From the NCBI RefSeq assembly GCF_028553765.1, contig NZ_CP067134.1:1283001-1347000 (forward strand): 64,000 nt of DNA. The letters are read 5' to 3'. A program made the translations under genes and the position numbers. Under the pieces are notes generated by a model. The model searched no databases, was not told where the DNA came from, and saw nothing but the letters and a program-made list of their open reading frames with translations. Each line of letters begins with the position of its first letter. The stretch's first letter is position 1. Source of the DNA: Paracoccus stylophorae (lineage in GTDB: Bacteria > Pseudomonadota > Alphaproteobacteria > Rhodobacterales > Rhodobacteraceae). Below are positions 50,060 through 58,681 of this stretch, piece by piece.

Positions 50060-50682
50060 GCGACACCCCCGTTCGTCTCGATCGCCCAGAGCAGGATGGC
50101 GATGGCGTCGGCCTCGTTGTCGTCGGCCGGGCTGAAGCCGCGGGCGCGGACGGCGGCGACCATGGCGGCCTTGTCGGCATTGCCCTTGCCAGCGGCGTGC
50201 CGTTTGATGGTACCGACTGGAACACCCTGATAGGGCACGCCGCGCAGCTCGGCCCATGCCGTGAGCGTGGCCATGAGCCCGCCGTAGATGTGGCTCGCGT
50301 CGGTGCCCGCGTGCCGGCGGACTTCCTCGAACCAGATGGCGGCGACAGGCCCGGACAACCGGTCGATCTCGGTCAGCCAGTTGGTGAAGCGCAGGTAGCG
50401 CATGCCGCCGCCATCGAAGCGACCGGGGCGGAACGATACCGTGCCGCTGGTGATCAGACCGTCGTGGCCGCGCAGCGCCCAGCCGGTCGTGGTGCCGAGG
50501 TCGAGCGCGAGGATGCAGCGGTCCGCTCCATCAACGCCATGAAGACCGGGGGGAGCGGTGACGGGTGTGACGGATGTGACGGATGGTTCCCTATCCGCTC
50601 CACAGGCGCGCGCATGCGCGCGCGTAACGGTCATATAAGTATGATCCGTCACATCCGTCACACCATCTGGATTCATTGGCAT
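50056..50682 (-). CDS. RuvC-like Holliday junction/nuclease-fold protein
   Basis: 208 residues. RNase H fold with Asp in ILALDLGTTTGWAL, Glu in AIWFEEVRRH, and the acidic end in DNEADAIAILLWAIE, the RuvC-type catalytic arrangement. Phage homologues resolve replication or recombination junctions before packaging. The first 60 codons carry a long inverted DNA repeat and encode a VTDVTD...SVTSVTPV low-complexity stretch, so the N-terminus may be unstructured. ATG 50682 with AGGAAA upstream. Confidence 0.85.
   Translation of the reverse strand: MPMNPDGVTDVTDHTYMTVTRAHARACGADREPSVTSVTPVTAPPGLHGVDGADRCILALDLGTTTGWALRGHDGLITSGTVSFRPGRFDGGGMRYLRFTNWLTEIDRLSGPVAAIWFEEVRRHAGTDASHIYGGLMATLTAWAELRGVPYQGVPVGTIKRHAAGKGNADKAAMVAAVRARGFSPADDNEADAIAILLWAIETNGGVA
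50564..50664. repeat. 21-base inverted repeat of GTGACGGAT iterons around a Z-like palindrome
   Basis: The left arm (50564-50584) holds two tandem copies of TGTGACGGA and is the exact reverse complement of the right arm (50644-50664). Between them lies an 18-base palindrome of alternating C and G (50606-50623) around a central AT. It sits inside the 5' end of the RuvC-like gene, directly beside the primase gene. A replication origin or a regulatory cruciform/hairpin is possible. Confidence 0.7.
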
Positions 50683-50686
50683 TTTC

Positions 50687-53044
50687 CTATTCTCCCGAGA
50701 AAAGGTCAGAGTTGCTGTCATTGGGGGCGATGCCGCGAAACCCCTTGGCCGCACGGGTGTTGTGGCGCTCGAACCCGCGCACGATCAGCGCCTCCGAGAA
50801 CCGCTTGACCGAGCCGGCGAATTCGCCGTTCGTCTCGGCCCAGGCCTTCCAGTCCGCGAACATCGTGGTGGTGGCCGCGCTCAGGTGCGATCCGAGCGAG
50901 CAGCGTTCATCGATCCAGCGACCGATGGCGTCCTCTGCCTCGAAGTAATCCTCGGTCGCGGCCATCACGGCGGGCGGTGGGCGCAGCCCCGTCCGCTGCC
51001 ATTCGATGCAGCCTTCGAGCGCCCATGCGAGGATCCCGTCGCGTTCGGCGAGCAGCCTGTCCGCCAGGTGCTTGTCGCGCCGCGCGGGCGGGATGGTGAC
51101 GGTGAACGGCACCATGTGCAGGCGCCGCTTCATCGCCTCGTCCACGTTGCGGATGGAGGGCTTGTGGTTGCCGACGATCAGCAGCTTGAACTGCGGGATG
51201 AACTCGAAGAAATCCTGCCGCATGAAGCGGGCGGTGATCTTGTCGCCCCCGGTCAGCGCCTTCAGCTTGCTTTCGGCCCAGCGGCTGCCCTGTTCGGTCT
51301 CGATGGAGGTCACGATCCGCGCACCACGCAGCCCCGCCATGTCGGTCGGGTGGCGATCGCCCTGCGTGGCCATGAACATGTCCATCGGCGCGACGGTGGC
51401 GTAGTCGCCGAGGATGGCGGTCAGGGTGTTGGCGAAGACGGATTTGCCGTTGGCACCGGTGCCGTAGAGAAAGAACAGCGCATGCTCGGTGGTGACGCCG
51501 GTCAGGCAATAGCCCGCCATCCGCTGCAGGTAGGATTGCAGCTCGCCGTCCCCGCCGGTGACGGTTTCGAGGAAGCCAAGCCAGACCGGACAGGCACCGG
51601 CGACCGACGCACCGGCGATCCGCGTCATGAAGAGGCCGGGATCATGTGGCCGGGATGCGCCGCTCCGGAGGTCGACCACACCGCCCGGCGTATTCAACAG
51701 CCAGGGATCACGGTCCCACGGTTCGGTCGTGGTCGCGTGGCGACGGTCGGAACGGGCGAGCCGCTCCACGGCCGAAACCGTCGCGGCGGTGGAGAGCTTG
51801 GCCTTGAGCCTTGCGGATCCGGCACGCGCGGCCGCCTCGCGGCAGATCATCCGCGCCAGATCGAAGGCCTGCAGCGTCTCCTCACGCCGCCACAACTTGC
51901 CCGACCAGGTCAGCCACTGTCCCCAGCCCGCGACGTAGCGCCAGGTCTCGGCATGCCGGACGGCGAAGGTGGCGGCGAGCGCGTCCTCGGTGAAACGCAC
52001 CGGCACGGGGCCGTCGTCGTCGCCACCGGCCGGGCCGCCGTCATCGCACCCGCCATCCTCGTCGTCGAGATCGCCGTTGCGGGCGGTGTCGCGTTTCCAG
52101 AGCCGTTCTGCTTCCTCGCGCAACCGGGCCTCCGGCCAGGGAGGCGAGACGCGGGCCGCGTTGTAGGAGACGATTTCTTCCCAGGCCTGTTCGCGCGGCA
52201 CATGGCCTTCGCGCGCGCGGCGGATCCAATAGCCCATCACTCGCGACAGCGCGTCGAACCGTGTTGTGCCGTCGACGCCGCCTTCGCGAACCTGGCGTCC
52301 GAAAAGCTCGGTCACGCTACCGCGCTCGGGGGCCGCCATGTTGAAGTCGAGCCCGGCCTCGCCTTCGAGCGGCGGCATGGCGATGATCGCCTCGAGCAAC
52401 TCGCCCAGATCGTAGTCGCGGGGGTCGTGGTGCAGGATGTCCACCAGTCGGCGCAGGCCCTGTTTGGCATGGATCGATCCGGCCACACGGATCGGCTGGT
52501 GGGCGGACCGGAAGGACGGATCGCCGCCGACCTTGGCGGCGATCATGTGCCGCGCCCGACAGACCGTGCCGATGTCCTCGCCCTCGGCGGGCTCGGACAG
52601 GCGCCAGTAGAGGTGCAGCTTGCGCTGGCCCTCGGCGGTGACACCGCCGGACGCCACTTCAAGCGTCGGGCATCCGAGATGCTGCACGAGGTGGTCGCGT
52701 TTCGCGCCGATGTCGCCATTGTCGAGATCGACCAGCACGACCTGCGTCTGCACGATGCTTTCCGCCTTGGCGTCGCCAGGGGCGGACACTGTGCCGGGCG
52801 CCACGAACAGCGCCATGCCGACGCCGCTGGCCCATGTGGCCTGCAGCGCCAGTTTCGCCGCGAGCGTGGCGTCCGCTTCGATGAAGGGGACATGCGGCGG
52901 GCCGTCGCCGGCACCTTTCTCGGCCAGCGCACGGACCGGAACCCAGCCGTCGCAGTAACCGAAGACGACGTCGGCATAGATCGCGATCATTTCTGCGTCG
53001 GGCGCGACGTCGTCGGGCGCTTCGGTATCGGACGGGACGGTCAT
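50687..53044 (-). CDS. phage primase-helicase (P4/D5 type)
   Basis: 785 residues. N-terminal primase/DUF-like region with RepB-type elements (LVDLDNGDIGAKRDHLVQHL, LHLYWRLSEP), an acidic linker (DDEDGGCDDGG), a D5_N domain, and a C-terminal SF3 helicase with Walker A FLYGTGANGKSVF, Walker B region RIVTSIETEQG and sensor LLIVGNHKPSI. It would start and unwind phage DNA replication. ATG 53044 overlaps the nuclease stop upstream (ATGA); the longer frame to 53521 is a shadow. Confidence 0.92.
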   Translation of the reverse strand: MTVPSDTEAPDDVAPDAEMIAIYADVVFGYCDGWVPVRALAEKGAGDGPPHVPFIEADATLAAKLALQATWASGVGMALFVAPGTVSAPGDAKAESIVQTQVVLVDLDNGDIGAKRDHLVQHLGCPTLEVASGGVTAEGQRKLHLYWRLSEPAEGEDIGTVCRARHMIAAKVGGDPSFRSAHQPIRVAGSIHAKQGLRRLVDILHHDPRDYDLGELLEAIIAMPPLEGEAGLDFNMAAPERGSVTELFGRQVREGGVDGTTRFDALSRVMGYWIRRAREGHVPREQAWEEIVSYNAARVSPPWPEARLREEAERLWKRDTARNGDLDDEDGGCDDGGPAGGDDDGPVPVRFTEDALAATFAVRHAETWRYVAGWGQWLTWSGKLWRREETLQAFDLARMICREAAARAGSARLKAKLSTAATVSAVERLARSDRRHATTTEPWDRDPWLLNTPGGVVDLRSGASRPHDPGLFMTRIAGASVAGACPVWLGFLETVTGGDGELQSYLQRMAGYCLTGVTTEHALFFLYGTGANGKSVFANTLTAILGDYATVAPMDMFMATQGDRHPTDMAGLRGARIVTSIETEQGSRWAESKLKALTGGDKITARFMRQDFFEFIPQFKLLIVGNHKPSIRNVDEAMKRRLHMVPFTVTIPPARRDKHLADRLLAERDGILAWALEGCIEWQRTGLRPPPAVMAATEDYFEAEDAIGRWIDERCSLGSHLSAATTTMFADWKAWAETNGEFAGSVKRFSEALIVRGFERHNTRAAKGFRGIAPNDSNSDLFSGE

Positions 53045-53787
53045 GCCCAGCACCGTCCCCGCCAGGCGCAGAACCGGCATTCGAAGTGATCGGGGTCGGC
53101 GGTGTGGCGCGGCAACACTTCCCCGGCGTCGCAGGCGCGCAGGATCGTCACCGCCTTGTCGCTGGCCGACTGGGCGAGTGCGGCATCGAATGGCACGGAT
53201 TCGTGCCAGATCTCGCAGGTGTCCTTGTTGATCGCGGTGAAGAGCGCGGGAGACTCGGTCAGGCCGAGATAGGCCTGATAGAGCGCGATCTGCGCAGCGT
53301 AGACCGGCTTGGCTTTCGTGACACCATGCTTCGCGATTTCCCGCCAGTTCTTGGCGTTCGCCGATTTGCACTCCCAGAGCGCCGGGACCGACATGCCGTT
53401 CGGCGCGGCGACCACCACGCCGTCGGCATGCCCCTGAACCCGACCGCCCACGACCGAAAAGCCGAACTGATCGCCATGGCGATTGCGCGTGCGAAGGTCG
53501 AAGCCCGCCTGGCGCAGCCATTCGATGGCCAGATCTTCGAGGACGTGTCCGAGCGCGAATATGCGCAGAGACTGGCCCGAGAATCCGGCGCCCGGGTCCT
53601 TCGGCGTCTTCAGGTATTCGTATTGCAGCCTGCGCTGGCAGATATCGCCGAGCCGGCTGCCGCCGAGGTAGTCGCGCGCGGGGCGTTGAGCCTGTTCCGC
53701 GACGAGGGCATTATCGATGCAGGCATTGACGGTATCCGCGAAACTCGGCGGCTTCTCCCGATGGTTGAAGTCGAAACCGGCGTCCAT
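53041..53787 (-). CDS. Cas4/RecB-like PD-(D/E)XK nuclease with Fe-S type cysteines
   Basis: 248 residues. Nuclease motifs: GHVLED, GHADGVVV (Asp) and ALWECKSAN (E-x-K). One Cys near the front (RLGDICQRRLQ) and three at the end (FECRFCAWRGRCW) give the four-cysteine cluster of Cas4/AddB-type proteins. There is no CRISPR array nearby, so a phage recombination exonuclease working with the RecA-like and ssDNA-binding proteins is the likely role. Confidence 0.9.
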   Translation of the reverse strand: MDAGFDFNHREKPPSFADTVNACIDNALVAEQAQRPARDYLGGSRLGDICQRRLQYEYLKTPKDPGAGFSGQSLRIFALGHVLEDLAIEWLRQAGFDLRTRNRHGDQFGFSVVGGRVQGHADGVVVAAPNGMSVPALWECKSANAKNWREIAKHGVTKAKPVYAAQIALYQAYLGLTESPALFTAINKDTCEIWHESVPFDAALAQSASDKAVTILRACDAGEVLPRHTADPDHFECRFCAWRGRCWA

Positions 53788-53993
53788 CAGAACGGCACCT
53801 CCGGATCGGGCTGGGGTGCGCTGGCCATCATCGCTTCCTGGAAGCCGTCGACGGCGGCGGTGGTGAGGGCGAGCGCCTGCGCCTCGCTGAGATCGGCGAA
53901 CCGCTTGGTCCAGCCGATCTCGGCCATCAGTTCGGCCATGTTCTTCAAGGCGGCGCGGAGCGCGGCCTGTTCACGTTCATCGGGATCGATCAT
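53787..53993 (-). CDS. small prophage protein, 68 aa (DUF6511-like)
   Basis: All-helical acidic protein (DEREQAALRAALKNMAELMA then LSEAQALALTTAAVDGFQEA). Such proteins commonly precede the Cas4-like gene in alphaproteobacterial prophages. Shares one base with the nuclease gene. Role unknown. Confidence 0.7.
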   Translation of the reverse strand: MIDPDEREQAALRAALKNMAELMAEIGWTKRFADLSEAQALALTTAAVDGFQEAMMASAPQPDPEVPF

Positions 53994-54070
53994 GCGCAGC
54001 CCTCATGTGCCGGAGCCGCATGCGGGCATGGATGGATGTCAGCGCGGCGCGCGAAGGGGATTGTGGTCAT
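53990..54070 (-). CDS. possible 26-aa Cys/His micro-protein
   Basis: ATG 54070 with GGAG in reach; the frame reads MTTIPFARRADIHPCPHAAP and ends GCA, overlapping the next start by four bases (ATGA). C-P-H and H-x2-C could form one zinc knuckle. The coupling supports translation, but length makes it uncertain. Confidence 0.35.
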   Translation of the reverse strand: MTTIPFARRADIHPCPHAAPAHEGCA

Positions 54071-54071
54071 G

Positions 54072-54092
54072 GGAGAGCTCCAGATGCTCTCC
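54072..54092. other. hairpin in the divergent promoter region
   Basis: Perfect seven-base stem GGAGAGC/GCTCTCC with a seven-base loop, in the 150-base gap between the minus-strand replication operon and the plus-strand cargo operon. No T run follows, so an operator or leader structure is more likely than a terminator. Confidence 0.4.
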
Positions 54093-54221
54093 TCACCTAC
54101 CGGCCGGCTGTCCTGACTGTCGGATGTGCGGTTCGGAACACTTCGGGAACATGGACTTGTGCGTTCACAACTCTGCCGATAGCCTGAACTTTCCCCGATT
54201 CACCCTGGAGCCGAGTCGCGC

Positions 54222-55412
54222 ATGGTGTCATTCAACCCGAGAAGCTTCACCAACCCTGATCGCCTCAAGAGCATTTCGCCGAAGCACCTACTGAAGTTTT
54301 TCGCGACGTGGGCGGAATATTTTTCGGCGCGGGGTTTTGAACTTCCGGACGAAGCGGATGAGGATTTTCCCTACGACGATCTTGCTGCAGTGTTGATGAA
54401 GCCCGACGAAAACGTGCCGCCCGAAATGGTCGACGCGCTTTTCTACGTGCACGAGACCGCGACCAAGGAAACCGCCGAGGAGCTGATCGAGGCGGCAGGA
54501 CGGGCTGGCCTCACGATCGAGGCCGGTGAGGAACCATCCGATGCGGACATCGCCCTGCAGATCTGGCTCCAGAAACCTGATCTGCTGCGACGTCAGCATG
54601 CCGAGACCGTGGCATTCACACGTTCGCGTTTCATTTACTTCGCGGGCCACAGCGGCAAGCCGCGACCGGCTCCGGATCCGACCGTCGAACAGACCGCGAT
54701 CATGCAGGAGCGGATGGACGAGTGGTTCGACCGCAAGCGCCGTGGCAAGGGCTCACGGGTATTCGCTTTTCCGCGCGGCACGAAGACATGGTTCATGGTC
54801 CGGCATGGCGAACCGATGCGGCGCGAGGGGCGACATCAGGATGATGGCGGATCGGGAATCGCCTACTACCGACCGCAGAAGCACGACGTCGTCATCTATG
54901 ACGGCGAGTCTGACGAACTTGCCGTCAATGCAGGGACGAAAGGCGAAACCGAGCTCTACCTGCGGACGTTCGGCGGGGTCATCTTCGGGGACGAGGAGTA
55001 CTTCGATCGCTCGAACCGCTTCACCCTCGATCCGCTGCTGGAGAAGGGTGAGAAATCGCTCGACAACGACACTGTCTCCGAGATCGTCAAGGTGCGCCTG
55101 ATCGAAATCGAACGCTTCTGGGGTGGAAAGGCCAAGGAGAAGGAGGTGCGCAAGGCGAACGACCTCTTCATGGCCTGGGACGACAATTGGGAGCGGCGCC
55201 TTGCGGGCGGTTCCATCGACCGGGCCGTTTTCAAGGTCAAGTTCGATGGGGATGGCAAGGAGCGGACGGTTGCCATTCTCCCGCCGAGCCTCGCGCGCTA
55301 TGACCGTGATGCCGACAGCGATCTGATCGACCGCTGGCTCAAGGATCAGGGATTTTGCCGCCCCAACGTCGGAGATGAGGACGATGACGTCGGCGTTCTG
55401 GAGGACGATTGA
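54222..55412 (+). CDS. uncharacterised cargo protein A, 396 aa
   Basis: No family recognised. Acidic soluble protein; N-terminal helical part (HLLKFFATWAEYFSARGFEL), then AFTRSRFIYFAGHSGKPRPA, a Lys/Arg-rich stretch (EWFDRKRRGKGSRVFAFPRG) and a beta-rich part (YRPQKHDVVIYDGESDELAV). Acidic end (DEDDDVGVLEDD). Starts at ATG 54222. The second gene begins inside its 3' end, so the pair is co-translated. The orientation is opposite to the neighbouring replication genes, and a strong terminator isolates the unit, suggesting acquired cargo such as a defence module. Confidence 0.7.
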   Translation: MVSFNPRSFTNPDRLKSISPKHLLKFFATWAEYFSARGFELPDEADEDFPYDDLAAVLMKPDENVPPEMVDALFYVHETATKETAEELIEAAGRAGLTIEAGEEPSDADIALQIWLQKPDLLRRQHAETVAFTRSRFIYFAGHSGKPRPAPDPTVEQTAIMQERMDEWFDRKRRGKGSRVFAFPRGTKTWFMVRHGEPMRREGRHQDDGGSGIAYYRPQKHDVVIYDGESDELAVNAGTKGETELYLRTFGGVIFGDEEYFDRSNRFTLDPLLEKGEKSLDNDTVSEIVKVRLIEIERFWGGKAKEKEVRKANDLFMAWDDNWERRLAGGSIDRAVFKVKFDGDGKERTVAILPPSLARYDRDADSDLIDRWLKDQGFCRPNVGDEDDDVGVLEDD

Positions 55413-56541
55413 GCGCGTTCCCGGTCACGCGACCGACACGCGCGACTGGAAGGTGGACCTGACGGATTGCTGGACCCAGGTCGAACGCTACCTTCCGGAG
55501 ACCTCCAAGTACGCAGAACGTATCGACTGTCCCTGGCCCGGAGGGGAACATTGCCCGCGCCATGTCGTGCGACATGCCGGCGGCTCGGTCCGTGCCGTCT
55601 GCAGCGATCCGGGGCGACTCTGCGAAACCCTCGACATCAATTCCGACGATATCCGCATCCGTGAACTCGACCGCCGCAGACTATTCGCCGACATTGCCAC
55701 GGCGCTTGGTCTCGTCGCGCCCGCCGCGTTTGCGCGCGGGGCGGCCCTTCTGCACATCGGCGATCATGCCATTGCCGCCGGCCGGAGTTTTCCGGTGTTC
55801 GCTGCGCTCACAAGCCCGGGCGCGCCGCTCGGCCGGGCAGAGGTCCTCGACCTCGATCGTCGCAATCTGCCGTTCGTCCTGCTGATGACATCGCTCGGCG
55901 CGATTGACCCGGACGTTCCGGCCTTTCTTGCGGCCCGGCGAGGGCGTGTTCTGACGTGGGCCGAATGCCTCGACTTCGCTCCCCCACCGCGCAAGGGATT
56001 CGTCTCTGCCATGCCGGTTGCAGACCTCTTCGCGCCCGAGATCGCGGCACTGACGGACGCAGGTGATGTCGTCCAACATCCCGTGATGACTCTGCCTGCG
56101 AATGCGCGCTGGTCCGATCTGCGCTTCGCGTTTCGCGAGGAGGCAGTGCTCAACGTCAGCTACCTCGGGCAGACTCCGGCGCGCCTTGAACCGGACCAGA
56201 TCGGCATGCGCGATGAGCGGAACGGCAGGCCGAACCGCCAGTGGCGGCTGCTCCTTGTTTGCGCCGCGCTTGGCGGGGCATTGCCTCGGTCCTTTCCGAT
56301 CTCCACCATCAGGGGACGCCGTCCCTCGCGCGACGTGGTCGCTATCCTGGGGGAGTTTGAGCGCGGCTACGATCGGCAGCGCCAGCTTCTCGCCGCCGCG
56401 CTAAGGGTGCAGTTCGGGATCGACGACGATCCGTTCACGGCCGAGGACGATTGTTACGCGGCACGCTTCCTTGTCGATGCAAGTGCGCTGCGTCAGGGTC
56501 GCGCTGACCAGCGAGACCGAAATTTCGTCGACGACGACTGA
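55375..56541 (+). CDS. uncharacterised cargo protein B, 388 aa
   Basis: No family recognised. Near the N-terminus a possible zinc site: DCPWPGGEHCPRHVVRHAGG followed by AVCSDPGRLCE, with four Cys and two or three His. The remainder is mixed alpha/beta, with a helix-turn-helix-like SFPISTIRGRRPSRDVVAIL and an acidic end (FVDDD). The start is either ATG 55375 or ATG 55384; both overlap gene A. Likely acts together with protein A. Confidence 0.7.
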   Translation: MRTMTSAFWRTIERVPGHATDTRDWKVDLTDCWTQVERYLPETSKYAERIDCPWPGGEHCPRHVVRHAGGSVRAVCSDPGRLCETLDINSDDIRIRELDRRRLFADIATALGLVAPAAFARGAALLHIGDHAIAAGRSFPVFAALTSPGAPLGRAEVLDLDRRNLPFVLLMTSLGAIDPDVPAFLAARRGRVLTWAECLDFAPPPRKGFVSAMPVADLFAPEIAALTDAGDVVQHPVMTLPANARWSDLRFAFREEAVLNVSYLGQTPARLEPDQIGMRDERNGRPNRQWRLLLVCAALGGALPRSFPISTIRGRRPSRDVVAILGEFERGYDRQRQLLAAALRVQFGIDDDPFTAEDDCYAARFLVDASALRQGRADQRDRNFVDDD

Positions 56542-56569
56542 CCCTTTCCGAACTTTTTTCATCCCACCC

Positions 56570-56610
56570 AACCCCACGAAACCGCAAGGTTTCGTGGGGT
56601 TTTTCGTTTT
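56570..56610 (+). terminator. strong intrinsic terminator of the cargo operon
   Basis: Fourteen-base perfect stem AACCCCACGAAACC (56570-56583) and GGTTTCGTGGGGTT (56588-56601) with a GCAA tetraloop, followed by TTTCGTTTT. It lies 29 bases after the stop of cargo gene B and separates the cargo from the sigma-like gene. Confidence 0.93.
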
Positions 56611-56704
56611 CCGATCCCCCTGATTTCGAGGCCCTCCAACGAATTTTCGCCGGTCCCGGTCACTCGGGCCGCGTGCCCGTCCACCTGGACGAAGGCGAAA
56701 CTTC

Positions 56705-57316
56705 ATGGAGCGTTTCCACCCCATTTGCGACGCGCGCTCGCGCGTCTCCCGCAACATCACCATTCGCGCCGAACGGCTGGCCCGCTCGGGTTCCGTCCCC
56801 GGAATGGACGCCGAGGACATCAAGCAGGATCTGCGGCTGCATCTCTATCGCCGGGACGGGAAGTTCGATCCTTCCCGCGGTCAGTATGACACTTTCGCCG
56901 ACCGCGTGCTGGCGAACCGCATCGCCACGTTGGCCGCACCGACCGAACGGCTGCGGGCCGAACGGGCTTGGATCGACTTCGACAGCCCCGCCGAGGGGCG
57001 CGGCGATGACGAGATGCTGCCGCTCGCGGAAACGCTGCCCGACAGCGCGATGCCGCATGCCGCCGTCACACGCGCAACGGACGAGGCGTTCGGGCTGGTG
57101 CGAGATGTCCAGCGGCTCCTTGCTGGCCTGACCCCGACCTGCCGCGCCCTCGCGCTGGCGCTGATCGACATGTCGCCGACGGAAGCGGCCGAAGCCCTCG
57201 GGATCCATAGGAGCACCGTCTACGCACGGCTCGCCACCATCCGGAAGGCGGCCGAGGCGCTTGATCTCGCGGCATATCTCGGCACCGCCCCGACAGTCTC
57301 GGAGGCTCGCCGGTAG
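56705..57316 (+). CDS. sigma-70-like phage regulator
   Basis: 203 residues. N-terminal half has a region 2-like segment (GMDAEDIKQDLRLHLYRRDG, FDPSRGQYDTFADRVLANRI); C-terminal region 4-type HTH (MSPTEAAEALGIHRSTVYARL). The layout is that of small phage-encoded sigma factors, which may direct late transcription. ATG 56705. No anti-sigma gene is adjacent. Confidence 0.82.
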   Translation: MERFHPICDARSRVSRNITIRAERLARSGSVPGMDAEDIKQDLRLHLYRRDGKFDPSRGQYDTFADRVLANRIATLAAPTERLRAERAWIDFDSPAEGRGDDEMLPLAETLPDSAMPHAAVTRATDEAFGLVRDVQRLLAGLTPTCRALALALIDMSPTEAAEALGIHRSTVYARLATIRKAAEALDLAAYLGTAPTVSEARR

Positions 57317-57492
57317 GTGACAACAGGACCGGCGATGACCCGGTCCGCGAGTTTCATGCCGGGCTCTCGGAGGAATGCAACACCCCCACGCGGGGAAACA
57401 CTCCGACCGCAAGCTCCAGGGCGGCGTCAGGCCCGGCAGCAGTCTTCCCGACGATCCCTGGACACCAACCGACGATAACACGGAGCATCACC

Positions 57493-57786
57493 ATGTTCAC
57501 GACTTCCCCCCTGAAACGCCTGCGCCAGTCGAGCTGGATGGAGGCGATCCCCGACACGATCAACGTTCCGGCCCTGTCCGACAGGCCGAACCGCGCGGTG
57601 CCGATCGAGCGCGCCACTGTGGACGACATCGAGTTCGCGCTTGTCGCCCTGGCGTGGCAGCAGTCCGAGCTCTACCGGCTCACGAGTGCGCTTGGCGACG
57701 TATTGAAGATGGCACGCCGCCAGGGCGCTTGTGGCGCGGACATCGCCATTTCGGCTGCTGTGCGGGATCTGGAGGGCGGCAAGTGA
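57493..57786 (+). CDS. conserved prophage protein, 97 aa
   Basis: Basic N-terminus and helical centre (DDIEFALVALAWQQSELYRL). Preceded by a 176-base gap (57317-57492) in which I see no gene. Its stop overlaps the GTG start of the RecA-like ATPase, so it belongs to the recombination operon. Function unknown. Confidence 0.65.
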   Translation: MFTTSPLKRLRQSSWMEAIPDTINVPALSDRPNRAVPIERATVDDIEFALVALAWQQSELYRLTSALGDVLKMARRQGACGADIAISAAVRDLEGGK

Positions 57787-58679
57787 GCGCCTCCTTCGGC
57801 GGCGGGCCGCTCCGCATCATCACGGCCGATGAACGCCTGCGCGAGGCGCGCGGCATCAAGGGGGTGCTCACGGGCACCTCCGGCATCGGCAAGACCACGC
57901 AGCTGCTGACCCTCGATCCGCAGCGAACGCTTTTCCTGAACCTCGAGGCGGGCGAGTTGGCCGTCCAGGGCTGGCCCGGCGACGAGATCCGCATCCGCGA
58001 CTGGGAGGTCGCCCGCGATCTGGCCGCCTGGATCGGCGGCGCCAACCCGGCCATGCGGGACGACCAGTCCTATGGGCCAGGGCACTTCGCGCGGGTCTGC
58101 GCGGCCTTCGGTCCCGCCAGCCAACTCGACAAGTACGACACGGTCTTCGTCGACAGCATCTCCGTCGCCTCTCGCATTTGCCTTCAGTGGTGCAAGGGCC
58201 AATCCCAGGCCCAGTCCGACCGCACCGGTAAGCCGGATCTCCGCGCGACCTATGGGTTGCTCGGCCAGGAGATGATCGGCTGGCTCACGCATCTGCAGCA
58301 CACGCCCGCCAAGAACATTTGGCTGGTCGGTCTTCTCGACCGCAAGCTCGACGACTTCGGCAAGCCCTTCTTCTCGATGCAGATCGAGGGCTCGAAGACC
58401 GGACTCGAACTGCCCGGCATCGTCGACGAAGTCGTGACCCTGACCGAACTGCGCCCCGAGAAGGGTGACCCGTTCAGGGCGTTCATCTGCACCACGATCA
58501 ACGATTTCGGGCTGCCTGCAAAGGACCGCAGCGGCCGGTTGTCGATGATCGAGCCCGCTCATCTCGGGCGGCTCATGGCGAAGATCCGTGGTCCGCGCCC
58601 AGAGGGCGCTGCCCGCCTGAACTTCGATCTGCCCGCGGACGCCACCGCACCCAATCCCCCGACGACGAAAGGAGCATGA
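57783..58679 (+). CDS. RecA-like ATPase (Sak4/AAA_24 type)
   Basis: 298 residues. Walker A GVLTGTSGIGKTTQLL, Walker B KYDTVFVDSIS and a RecA-like core. Phage Sak4-type proteins assist single-strand annealing together with an SSB-like partner, here the next gene. GTG 57783 overlaps the previous stop (GTGA); the long upstream frame is a shadow. Confidence 0.85.
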   Translation: MSASFGGGPLRIITADERLREARGIKGVLTGTSGIGKTTQLLTLDPQRTLFLNLEAGELAVQGWPGDEIRIRDWEVARDLAAWIGGANPAMRDDQSYGPGHFARVCAAFGPASQLDKYDTVFVDSISVASRICLQWCKGQSQAQSDRTGKPDLRATYGLLGQEMIGWLTHLQHTPAKNIWLVGLLDRKLDDFGKPFFSMQIEGSKTGLELPGIVDEVVTLTELRPEKGDPFRAFICTTINDFGLPAKDRSGRLSMIEPAHLGRLMAKIRGPRPEGAARLNFDLPADATAPNPPTTKGA

Positions 58680-58681
58680 CA

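Noticed and set aside
50762..53089. 775-codon plus-strand open frame
   Set aside because: Antisense of the primase-helicase, whose Walker motifs are intact.
53041..53787. CRISPR-Cas locus suggested by the Cas4-like protein
   Set aside because: No repeat-spacer array or other cas gene in the window. Stand-alone Cas4-like nucleases are common in phages.
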